A stretch of DNA of 64,000 nt, from contig NC_092673.1 of the NCBI RefSeq assembly GCF_964355755.1, positions 2,795,001 through 2,859,000 of the forward strand. Direction: 5' to 3'. Below are positions 46,603 through 57,057 of the stretch, one piece after another. The position numbers and the translations under genes are program-made. Source of the DNA: Antedon mediterranea. Taxonomy: Eukaryota; Echinodermata; Crinoidea; Comatulida; Antedonidae. How positions within the stretch are numbered: the first letter of the stretch is position 1; the number at the start of each line of letters is the position of its first letter. The notes beneath the pieces were generated by a model, which saw only the letters and a list, made by a program, of their open reading frames with translations, was not told the DNA's origin and made no database searches.

Positions 46603-47014
46603 TTAATTGATTATGAAAATTCCAAATGGTTTTAATTCAATCAATGATGAAAATGACTACTAGTAAAGTAAATGATGATGTTAATAATGATGTTAATAAT
46701 GTTATTATGTTGCTAAAAATTGACGGTTTCTGAATATTTTGATATGATAAACATGTTTACCGCTTGCGCTTGCGCGCGTTATAGACAAGCGCACAGTGAG
46801 CGCGCACTAAAACAATGTTGAAATATATGCACTGATTAACATTTTAGTGATTTATTGTCAACACATTTTAGCAATGGATCCATTATTGTCCTTTCGGACA
46901 CATTATATCTTCTAGCTAATTGCTTCCGTTAATCCACCAGTTCAGTACATAAAATTCAGATGTCCAGCATCCATGACATCATATTTAAATCATACCGGCA
47001 GGGAGATTGCAAAT

Positions 47015-47255
47015 TTCATCGATGAAAACTGCATCGATGAACATTTTTTTTTTTTCATCGATGCAGTTTTCATCGATGCAGTTTTCATCGACGCAATTTT
47101 CATCGACGCAATTTTCATCACATTAACGCAATTTTCATTACATCGACGCAATTTTCATCGACGCAATGTTCATCACATCATTACATCAATAATATATTCA
47201 TCGACGCAATTTTCATCACATCGACGCAATTTTCATTGCATCATCGACGCGATTT
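47015..47255. repeat. 15-bp tandem repeat, right array in inverted orientation
   Basis: TTTTCATCGACGCAA units, the reverse complement of the left array, with spaced variants containing CATCACAT. Confidence 0.92.
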
Positions 47256-47659
47256 TATCATCGCCTAAACTGGCATTCCATACTAATTGCGTGTGATCTG
47301 ATTGGTGTATTATAAATAAATTCATCGCGATGAATTTTTCAGTAGATGTAATGAGACAGTTCAGTAGATGTAATGACAGTTAATTTAATTGTTCTGCTCT
47401 TTTTGTACAAATCTATACTACTTTATATTATGGATTTTGTAGTACTGTTAAAATTATTAAATCTCTGGAAGTGTGTTTTACGAGTTACGGAGTATGTCCG
47501 CAAATTTATGCGTTTACGGTTTTAAAATGTGAGTTTTAAATAGCGAACATGATCTTGTTAGATGCACTACGCACGCAGTATTCCAAAATGTCTTACTAAT
47601 TGGGAGAAAATCATATTGTATCATATCATATTATATCCATTCTTTAAATTCATATTCTT

Positions 47660-49035
47660 TATCCAAAACTAAATTGGTATAGTAAAACACAGTGCTAGCA
47701 ATTTATCATATTATTAAATGTTTCATATTCTTTATCATTGTGTTTTACTCTAATCAAATTGGTATAGTAAAACACAGTGCTAAATTGCTATGTGAATGTC
47801 ATTTATCATATTTTTAAATGTTTCCTATTCTTTATCATTGTGTTTAACTCTAACCAAATTGGTTATAATAAAACACAGTGCTAAATTGCTATGTAAATGT
47901 TATATATCATTTTATTAAATTCCTATTCTTTATCATTGTGTTTTACTCTAACCAAATTGGTTATAGTAAAACACAGTGATAAATTGCTATGTAAATGTAA
48001 TTTATCATATTATTAAATGTTTCCTATTCTTTATCATTGTGTTTTACTCTAACCAAATTGGTTATAGTAAAACACAGTGATAAATTGCTATGTAAATGTA
48101 ATTTATCATGTTATTAAATGTTTCCTATTCTTTATCGTTGAGTTTTACTCTAATCAAATTGGTTATAGTAAAACACAGTGCTAAATTGCTATGTAAATGT
48201 TATATATCATATTATTAAATGTTTCCTATTCTTTATCATTGTGTTTTACTCTAATCTGATTGGTTATAGTAAAACACAGTGCTAAATTGCTATGTGAATG
48301 TCATTTATCATGTTATTAAATGTTTCCTATTCTTTATCATTGTGCTTTACTCTAACCAAATTGGTTATAGTAAAACACAGTGCTAAATTGCTATGTAAAT
48401 GTCATTTATCATGTTATTAAATGTTTCTTATTCTTTATCATTGTGTTTTACTCTAACCAAATTGGTTATAGTAAAACACAGTGATAAATTGCTATGTAAA
48501 TGTAATTTATCATATTATTAAATGTTTCCTATTCTTTATCATTGTGTTTTACTCTAACCAAATTGGTTATAGTAAAACACAGTGATAAATTGCTATGTAA
48601 ATGTAATTTATCATGTTATTAAATGTTTCCTATTCTAATTGCTATGTGAATGTCATTTATCATGTTATTAAATGTTTCCTATTCTTTATCATTGTGCTTT
48701 ACTCTAACCAAATTGGTTATAGTAAAACACAGTGCTAAATTGCTAAATGTCATTTATCATGTTATTAAATGTTTCTTATTCTTTATCATTGTGTTTTACT
48801 CTAACCAAATTGGTTATAGTAAAACACAGTGCTAAATTGCTATGTAAATGTAATTTATCATATTATTAAATGTTTCCTATTCTTTATCATTGTGTTTTAC
48901 TCTAACCAAATTGGTTATAATTTATTTAATTTCATTTCAAAAGACATTTACCTAAATTGCTATTTAAATGTCATTTATCAAATTATTAAATGTTTCCTAT
49001 TATTTATCTGGTTATATAGTAAAACACTGTGCTAA
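47660..49035. repeat. About 100-bp satellite array, right (inverted relative to left)
   Basis: About 13 monomers with TTTCCTATTCTTTATCATTG, TGTTTTACTCTAACCAAATT, GGTTATAGTAAAACACAGTG and CTAAATTGCTATGTAAATGT. These are the reverse complement of the monomers at 41885-43990. Confidence 0.95.
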
Positions 49036-49094
49036 ATTGCTATTGTATTAAGGACGAGTTCCGAGAAGATGTATTCAAAGCTACAACCAATCAG

Positions 49095-49135
49095 AACAGT
49101 GTTAATCAATATAGTCCATGGCTACAGCCAATCAT
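49095..49135 (+). promoter_or_regulatory. CCAAT boxes upstream of the PYROXD2-like gene
   Basis: AACCAATCAGA and AGCCAATCATA about 40 bp apart and about 220-260 bp before the ATG; NF-Y-type sites by sequence. Confidence 0.4.
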
Positions 49136-49218
49136 AAACGTCCAAATCGCAATAACCCCTAGGCTAATAGAAATTATTGGTCCGAGTAGCCTTTTCAACC
49201 AGACGTTGCGAGGTTTAA

Positions 49219-49252
49219 AAAGTAAAACATGATTTACTCGCCAGTTTGGTAT
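49219..49252 (+). promoter_or_regulatory. 34-bp module upstream of PYROXD2-like gene (shared with SRA gene)
   Basis: AAAGTAAAACATGATTTACT then CGCCAGTTTGGTAT, followed by TTTATATACC. The ATG is about 100 bp downstream. See the matching module at 41522-41555. Confidence 0.5.
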
Positions 49253-49352
49253 AGTTTATATACCTGGGCTAGGCACGTGTTTCACCATCATCAATAGCGT
49301 ATCAAAACAAAGTTAATATTTGTTGTAAACAAGGTTATTTAACTTTGTAGGT

Positions 49353-52300
49353 ATGTTTTTATCACTAGTACCATCTCAGATAACATGTCTTAGATCTTAT
49401 AAATCGCTAGCTAACCTCTCAAGAGCTGGAAAAAGGCACATTTACTCAAGGCCAACTTCCACCTACTCTACCCCGAACGAAGAACCGAAGACAAGTTACG
49501 ATGCGATCGTTATTGGCGGTGGACATAACGGTCTGGTATCGGTAAGTCAAGGTCTAGGCCTAGACAGGTAAACAATTGTTTGAGTGAAATAAGGCCATTT
49601 CTTGAATCATCATATTATTTGATGACAAGTTAAAGTTTAGGTTATTGGAATTTGCAATATAACATTGAATTATAATTAATTAAATGTCAAAAATATTTAT
49701 TATTATTTTTTATTATTTTACCCAACAACAGGCTGCATATTTACAGAAAGCTGGTTTGAATACTGTAGTACTTGAGAAAAGGCATGTGATTGGTGGAGCT
49801 TCCGTCACTGAAGAACTAATTCCAGGTGAAATTCCGCAATGCATGCGTGAATACGTACGAACAGAGTTTCCACTATGTATGGATACTAGTTTTCGTGTTA
49901 TTTTATGTTCAAATTGCGTAGCGCAAGTTCAAATTGCACAATTTAAAGATCTTTGAGCAATTTCAAATTGCGCATAACACATGTAAGGTAAAATCTAACT
50001 GTCTCTTCATTTTTACTGACTTTCAAGAGTGTGACAGCATGGAGCTCTAATTCTATAGCTCCATGGTGACGACAGTATAATCTGGTCTGAAAAAATACTT
50101 AAATACTTTAAAATAGTAAATGTATTTTATTTAACTTTTTTAAGGATTCAAATTTTCTCGATGCTCATATGTCCTAAGCCTGTTAAGACCAGATATTTAT
50201 GACGATCTAGAATTGAAGGTTAGTGTCAAATTAGTGAAATTAAGTAATGAAAATATTTGTTTAATTTGTATTTTTTAAGTTGTTTTTTACATAAATTTTA
50301 AATGAAGTATCTTTCCATTCAGTTTCATTTTAACTAACAAAATAAAATACATTACAAACAATTCTATACCAAGTATTTAAAATTCTATGTTTTTTTTATT
50401 CAGAGACATGGATTGAAAATTCACTTCCGTGAATACAACGCTTTCACACCTATTCTTGAAGATCCTGTCGTTGGAGGTCATCCAAGGTCATTGCTTCTGG
50501 GTTCACATGATGATGAAAATTATAAACAAATTGCTCAGTTTTCAAAAAAAGATGCTAAGGTTAGAACATATGACAAATATTTGATAATGATAAGATTAAA
50601 CGAGAACTTGCTACTGTAAAGGCCAATTTACAGTAATGGTAAGTGGAAAACCATGTAGCTTGTCCCACATAGAATCTATCTATCCTAAGTGGAAACCGGC
50701 CATCCATTCTGCGTTGTGTGTAAATGGTCATAAGAAATGACATATGTTCTATATTGTTATTACCATTAACGCTTGTCTATGGAAATTGGCCTTATAAGCA
50801 GTAAATTATATATTAAATATATTTGTGTTGTTCAAAAGTACAGTACAATAATGTATCACTTTTCTTCCCAGAATTATCCAATTTATGAACATCAGCTTCT
50901 GAATATGGCCAAAGCGCTTGGACCTCTACTGGACAATTCTCCAATAAATCTTGGAAACATGACAGGTTCCCTATTACAGAAGTTGGAGGAGGTGCACTCG
51001 CTAAAGGCCCTACTCTCCACAGGTAATATTTAAAGTATATTTTATAATCTGTATTTTTGTAATTATTGTTCATGATTCCTCATCTTGAAGAAATAATGTC
51101 TTCCTTATAGATATATTGGATTTTTTTGTTGAATATGCCATTTTAAAATACATCTTTATGTTTCATTACTAATCTTGGGATATTCTGAAGTTGATGCCAT
51201 AAATATTATTATATTTATATATATATATAATTATATTTTTTATGTTAAAGGGCAAGGGATTGGATCGGATCTGCCAGCTTTCTATGAACTGCTCACTGCA
51301 CCAGCTATAAAGGTATAGGATGTAAATACAGTTTAATAGTGCTATTAGGCTGTGATGAGAGATTCATTAAACGTTTAAATATAAACATTGTCTGTTACTG
51401 TATACAGTTTTTGCTTTTATTTATTATATAACTTTACGTTATTAGTTATAGTTTATGTACAGTATTGAAATCATCTTCCCATACAGGTTCTTGAAAAGTG
51501 GTTTGAATCGGAGCCTTTGAAAGCAACATTGGCAACTGATGCAGTAATTGGAGCCATGTTGAGTCCAAGCACGCCAGGCAGTGGGTATGTTTTAGCAGGC
51601 TTGAATGAGTATTCGAATCTTCTGACCTCAGGAGCAGTTGTGTAATGCATGGGGCAAAGGCCCCTGGCTTAGCACTCCTAAGAGGACCTCCAATGCTGGG
51701 TAGTTGTATTTGGGTTCCTATTGCACTGGAACCTCCAATGCTGGGTAGTTGGATTGGGGCTGCTCATGCCTGGGACTCCAACATGCACTGGGATCTTTAA
51801 CGCTGGTTAGTTGCATTGGAGCTGCACTTGGCCCCTTAAGCTCTGGAGCATCTGGGTTTAGCCAGTGAGTGCTCATAGCAGTACTGCTTAGGAGAACTAT
51901 GAATATTATTGTATCATCATTTTACTAACATTTCAGTTCAAGCAACAATTAACTCTTGTGCTCTTTTGTTAACAGCATACAAATAATGAATTTGTATGAG
52001 TTGAGTAAAGAGAATATTATGAGTTAAAAAATTCACTGTTTTTTTTAGTCAGGCTTTTAAAGAATGAAATATTCTCTCCATTCAACAAATACAAAATGTT
52101 CATTATTTATTTATATTTATTACTAAAGTAAACTTTTATTCAATAAATCTGCTTCTTCCGTCTTCAATATTGAAGGCTATATAATATAACATTTAATTGC
52201 ACTTTCAATTTATTAATAAACCATGCTTATATCATCATACTAATGGTATTGTTTTTTTAGCTATGTTTTGCTACATCATGTCATGGGTGAATTAGAGGGT

Positions 52301-55300
52301 AAAATAGGAGCATGGGGGTATGTTGAAGGGGGAAATGGTGCGCTTTCTGAGTGCATTGGTAAATCTGCTAAAGAACACGGTGCCACTATTTTAACAGAAA
52401 AGGTGAGAACATTGCAGAAAATGCTAAAACATAGTAGTGGTACATTACATTCTGTATACTGTACAATCAAGCAAAAAAAAGTTTAATTAGCAGAAATTGT
52501 AATAATTAAATTATTTATGTTATCATCATTGTACTATTTATTGTACTATTTACTATAAATCACCAAGTTTTTATCCCTTAATTGTGTATGCACTATGAAT
52601 TATTTTTCTAGTCTAATCTGTAGTATCATTTTGAGTTTTACAATTCTTTTTCATAATTGATTTAAATCTCTATTCCACTAAGTAATCTTTAACATTTTTA
52701 GCCAGTGTCTTCAATAATGTTAAATGCTGATAACAAAGCATGTGGCGTTGTCTTAGAGGATGGTACAGAGATCCACAGTCACATTATACTATCAAACGCT
52801 ACACCACATGTGACGTACAAACAGCTTGTGCCAGAGGGATCCCTTCCCAGTGACTTTGTTGAAGAAGTCAATAAAATTGATTATACTTCACCAGTTACAA
52901 AGATAAATGGTGAGAAATATGTTACTTCTTAAAGCTCTGTCTATACTGTCAAACAAAAAAGTGTGATGTGCCCAAATATGGTAGTGATATGCCCAAATAT
53001 AGTAGTGATATGACATCATCATGTTCATATATGGGCAAATCACATTATTTTGTCACATAAAGTTTGATAGTGTAGACAGTGCTTTATGTAATTTATTTTA
53101 TCATAGTTCACATTTGATATATTTTGTTTACCTTGTTTTTGAAGCAATAACATGTAAAAAGTGTTCCCCGAATTGGTGGTGGTCACAGTGCTAAAACATG
53201 CAAAACATCAACTTTCCCAATACCGGACACCTTTGAGCTAATATGCATGGTTTTCCTTAAAGTCTGGTATTCGGAATGTGTTTTTAATGGTAAAAGGGAA
53301 TTTAATACCTTTTGGTCCTTAAGAGAAGTCTGGTATTGGGAGAGTTTCCGGTTTTCAGAGACTCCGGTATTGGGAGAGATGACTGTATTATTAGTGTTCT
53401 CTTAATAGGATTGTCATCTGTGTTGAAGTGTCTCAAATGAGGAGTTCTACTATATAGTTTTAATTAGACAATGCCTTTTTATTGTTTCTTTTTGCCAGTG
53501 AAACCATAGGAAATGCCGTTTGTATATGTATTTTAGTTAAATGATGATTTTACATTTCAGTGGCTGTTGATCGCATACCTAATTTTCTTGCAATGCCTAC
53601 ACCAAAGAACAAACCAGGCCCACACCATGGTTGTACAATTCATCTTAACTCAGAGACTTGTCCAATGATAGAGGATGCATACAAGGTGGCTATGGAGGGC
53701 AAACTCCCTGAAAAGTAAGTATCATGTGCCCTTTTAAAAAAAATAAGTATGTTACCACAACAACACCCGTCCCCACAGTGCCATAACACCACACCACACC
53801 CCCCACCTCTTGTGAAACATGTCATCAATCTATTTTTTTCCAAAAACATTTTTTTTTCAAATTTTAGGCCAATGATAGAGATGTGTATACCATCGTCCTT
53901 GGATCCTACCATTTCACCAGAGGGTCGTCATGTAATCTCGTTGTTCACTCAATACACACCATATCATTTCAAAGATGGGCGTGATTGGGATGGAGATATG
54001 ATGGATAAATACAGAGACATAGGTAACTAATTTAATCACTTTGTTTGTTTCAATTAATACATTTTCTGTCTTGTTTGACATTTTTTAGTGGTCTAAGTAC
54101 AAATATAGGTGTTTATAATGAGTGTTTTACCTTGTTTGTAATTCCAGTATTTGATGGCATTGAGAATTATGCCCCTGGGTTCAAAGACAGCGTAATTGGT
54201 GCTGATGTTCTTCCGCCTCCTGAACTAGAAAGAATATTTGGACTAACAGGAGGGGTAAGTAATTGGTTTATGCAAGGCAAACTAACAACAGGACACTGGG
54301 CTCGCCTTGCCAAGATAGGAACTCGTAACAGTCCTTTGATCTTATGTCTGGCTGCAACAAATACCAACAGTACTGTACTATGTACATATTCTCTCTGATG
54401 CTCTGTGTCTGTTAAGAGGAGTGGAACTGATCGTGTTGCAGCCACAGATAAACACTTTGATCTCCTGAGCTCAGCATCCTGTTGTTAGATTGACTTGGTT
54501 TATGTAATAAAAATAACTATGTAATAATATAATTGATTTTTAGATAACTACAGTATTCGTTTATTAATTTTTCCATTAATACAATTCAATTCCTGTTGTA
54601 TCCTAAATAATTTAAATAATTTTCTAAATCCGATATTTTTCTTTTATAGAATATTTTCCATGGTGCTATGTCTCTAGACCAGTTATACTTTGCTAGACCG
54701 GTTTCATCTAGAACTGGATACCGGTCTCCACTAAGCGGTCTTTATCTCTGTGGTAGTGGTGCCCATCCAGGTAATGAAGCCCTCAACATGTTATTGGCAT
54801 TATCACGAGTGGAGTTGTGGCTTGGTGGTTATGATGCTGGGCTAGCAATTCAACGGTCCTGGGTTTAAGTTCTGTCATATGTCAGGACATTTTTCTAATG
54901 ACAAATCACAACTCCACTCCCAAAGGCTTGTAATAAGACTTTGTTTATGTAGAGCATCTTGTGTATATGTTGTCTTGTGAATGGGATTGCCACCTTTAAG
55001 AAGGATAGTGAATGAATTTGCTTATGGTTATCCTTGACAATGTGCCTAAATATATAAAAACATAACAAACAAAAACAAAACAAACATCAATTACTTTAAG
55101 TCATGGAAAATATGGCTTTCATTATAAAGTCATGGAAAGAAAGAAAATATATTTTTATTTTTATTTATTTATTTATTCGGTATATAAAAATATATTACAA
55201 AACGTCAGTCAAGGACTGAAATGAATTGTATTACAAATAACTAAAAATTAGTTAAAATTGCTATAAAAATAGAAACATCTTATTAAAATTAGATATCGTA

Positions 55301-55608
55301 CCATAAAATTATAAAACATACATGAATAAAAAACCTTAAAACATTCACTTATTACTTATATAAGATGACGCCATTTTTACAGTTATTTTGCATTAATATC
55401 TGTCATGTGAAACTGATCAAAAGTCATGTGGTTTTTGCTGTACATTTTATGGAAAGTCATGGAAACTCTGTATGAACCCTGTTGTAATGAATACAGAATT
55501 TTTCTTTTCTCAGGTGGTGGTGTGATGGGAGCACCTGGACGAAATGCTGCAAGTGTTGCCATTAAAGATCTGAAGCAGAAACGAAAACGGATAAAGATTA
55601 TTAAGTGA
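49353..55608 (+). CDS. PYROXD2: PYROXD2-like FAD-dependent oxidoreductase
   Basis: Fourteen exons: 49353-49541, 49732-49825, 50145-50218, 50404-50559, 50872-51022, 51251-51312, 51487-51584, 52261-52402, 52702-52909, 53561-53714, 53868-54022, 54148-54254, 54650-54770, 55514-55608. All GT-AG, phases close, 601 aa (human about 581). The Arg/Ser-rich, acid-poor first 40 residues look like a mitochondrial presequence. A Rossmann FAD motif [13 protein letters not shown] at about 51-63 is followed by [16 protein letters not shown]. Further family blocks are [81 protein letters not shown] and [17 protein letters not shown] near the end (second FAD-contact region). In mammals the protein is mitochondrial and phytoene-desaturase-like, with poorly defined substrate. 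It is divergent from the SRA gene. Confidence 0.93.
50615..50798. mobile_element. MITE with GGCCAATTTACA ends
   Basis: AAAGGCCAATTTACAGTAAT ... ATGGAAATTGGCCTTATAAG, same family as the outer element at 25385-25680. Intron 4 of the PYROXD2-like gene. Confidence 0.75.
52929..53086. mobile_element. MITE family A copy
   Basis: TAAAGCTCTGTCTATACTGT ... TTTGATAGTGTAGACAGTGC. Intron 9 of the PYROXD2-like gene. Confidence 0.87.
54262..54480. repeat. Dispersed about 200-bp repeat, copy 2
   Basis: Reverse-complement relative of 20998-21182 (GGGCTCGCCTTGCCAAGATA, TCTTATGTCTGGCTGCAACA, CAGCCACAGATAAACACTTT). It starts within about 10 bp of the exon 12 donor. Confidence 0.75.
54808..55050 (+). mobile_element. 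tRNA-derived SINE
   Basis: The head GTGGCTTGGTGGTTATGATG resembles a pol III A box. GGTCCTGGGTTTAAGTTCTG about 35 bp later resembles a B box. The tail AGAGCATCTTGTGTATATGT is shared with 5260-5390. Intron 13 of the PYROXD2-like gene. Confidence 0.6.
55150..55340 (-). mobile_element. Possible LINE 3' end (minus strand)
   Basis: TTTTTATTTATTTATTTATT followed by a unique UTR-like stretch. On the minus strand this reads as a TAAA-tailed 3' end. No coding part remains. Confidence 0.35.
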
Positions 55609-55959
55609 TTGATTCAACGTGTAATTTAATGGCTATAATAGTTATAAACAAATCTTGTTATATATAATTACAAAACAGGTGTATTAATAGACAGAAGTGG
55701 AGTTGACAGGTCGCAGTTCCTCGGAGATGGGTTCAGCTACAAAACATTTTTTTTTAAATGCATAATATATATATATGGTAGTGGTCTAATTTTATGCAGG
55801 AGTGATATTGTTTTTAGCATAGTAGTGTCCATAAGCGCTAACTGTATACAGTCAGTAGCCACCATTTGTGATCTAGTATCATGGTTACAAGGACCAGTAA
55901 CAGGTACACATCCAAATATTTAAAATGTACATGACACAATCTATGCAGTGTAATGCAGT

Positions 55960-56330
55960 GTAATAATAATAATAATAAATAACATTTATAAAGCGCAAGA
56001 GACAAAGGTTTCAAAGCGCTGTGTTTTCCAAGATCTGTACAAGTAATAGCGTGTGATTATGCTTCTCTGAAGAGATGAGTTTTGAGTTTAGTTTTAAATG
56101 TGATTACAGATTTTGATGAGCGTATTTCGAGGGGTAGAGTGTTCCAGAGTTTAGGGGCTGCTACGGCGAAAGCACGATCACCGTAAAACCGAGTGTAGTG
56201 TGTAATGTTATGACCAGTGTAGTAAAATGTGAATTTAATGTCTTGAAAACAGATTCTTAAAATATTTATAGCCCATTTATTATCAACCATGTTTGAAAAG
56301 CAGTTATTTTCTGTCAAGTCAACGTTGTAA
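55960..56330 (-). mobile_element. LINE reverse-transcriptase C-terminus and 3' tail
   Basis: The minus-strand frame 56317-56057 encodes RAFAVAAPKLWNTLPLEIRS followed by SKSVITFKTKLKTHLF and a stop. This is the characteristic end of CR1/L2- or RTE-type reverse transcriptases, followed by a short 3' UTR and a TTATTATTA tail near 55965-55980. 5'-truncated. Confidence 0.75.
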
Positions 56331-57057
56331 GTAAATATTTATACTGTAATATGTACATAATATTTTAGATAGACAGGGTTAGATGTGAATATAGTGTGAG
56401 TACTGTGAAACACATACTGTACATAGTAATACATTCGTAAATAAATTAATGTATGTATTTTTAATACTCTTGTTGCATAGTGTTATTGATTATTATTGGC
56501 ATGGATTATTGATTATTGGTATGGATAATTGATTTGTGTTTCGTAGTCACCAACGTCATCATTCATCCACAGAAAGTTGATGTAGTTTCACACCAAAATG
56601 TCACTCTCTTTATTACCAAAAAGCTATAGGCCTTAAGAACAGTTTATTTGAACCTGTGATACACTTTTGTACCTGAAGTGAAAGGTCACACATAACCTCA
56701 AAGCAAATACACGTTATTATAACATTCACAATAGGCCTACTGTAATTGACAGTGTCAATTTTTATAATCACTTATCAAGGTTTTGACAAACTTTGCATTT
56801 GTACAGCGCATGTTCACCCGTACTGTAGGCTTACTTATTACGTCATATCTTGGTCAAGTACCCCTTGATATATTACCTGAACTAGGTAAGGCGGCGTTTG
56901 ATGTTTTCCGAATTAATTTACCAACCCGGTGCACAAACTAGCGAAAGTCAAATCGGCGCAGGGACGTTTAACCGACACATCGTAACTAACAGTAGTTATG
57001 AACAATTAACCATAAGTTATTCAATTATATTATCAAAGTTCGTATACTTTTGGAACC
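56331..57057. other. Spacer upstream of the WAP-Kazal gene
   Basis: No supported gene. The short ORF at 56898-57098 overlaps the signal-peptide exon in another frame and has no family features. Promoter and TSS of the next gene probably lie here. Confidence 0.4.

Noticed and set aside
46099-46635. 178-codon ORF with ASMKIASMKTASMK repeats
   Set aside because: Half is the 15-bp repeat read in frame; the rest lacks domain features.
41885-49035. CRISPR-like array (regular about 100-bp repeats)
   Set aside because: Monomers are contiguous without unique spacers, are AT-rich and sit in an intron-bearing animal genome; it is satellite DNA.
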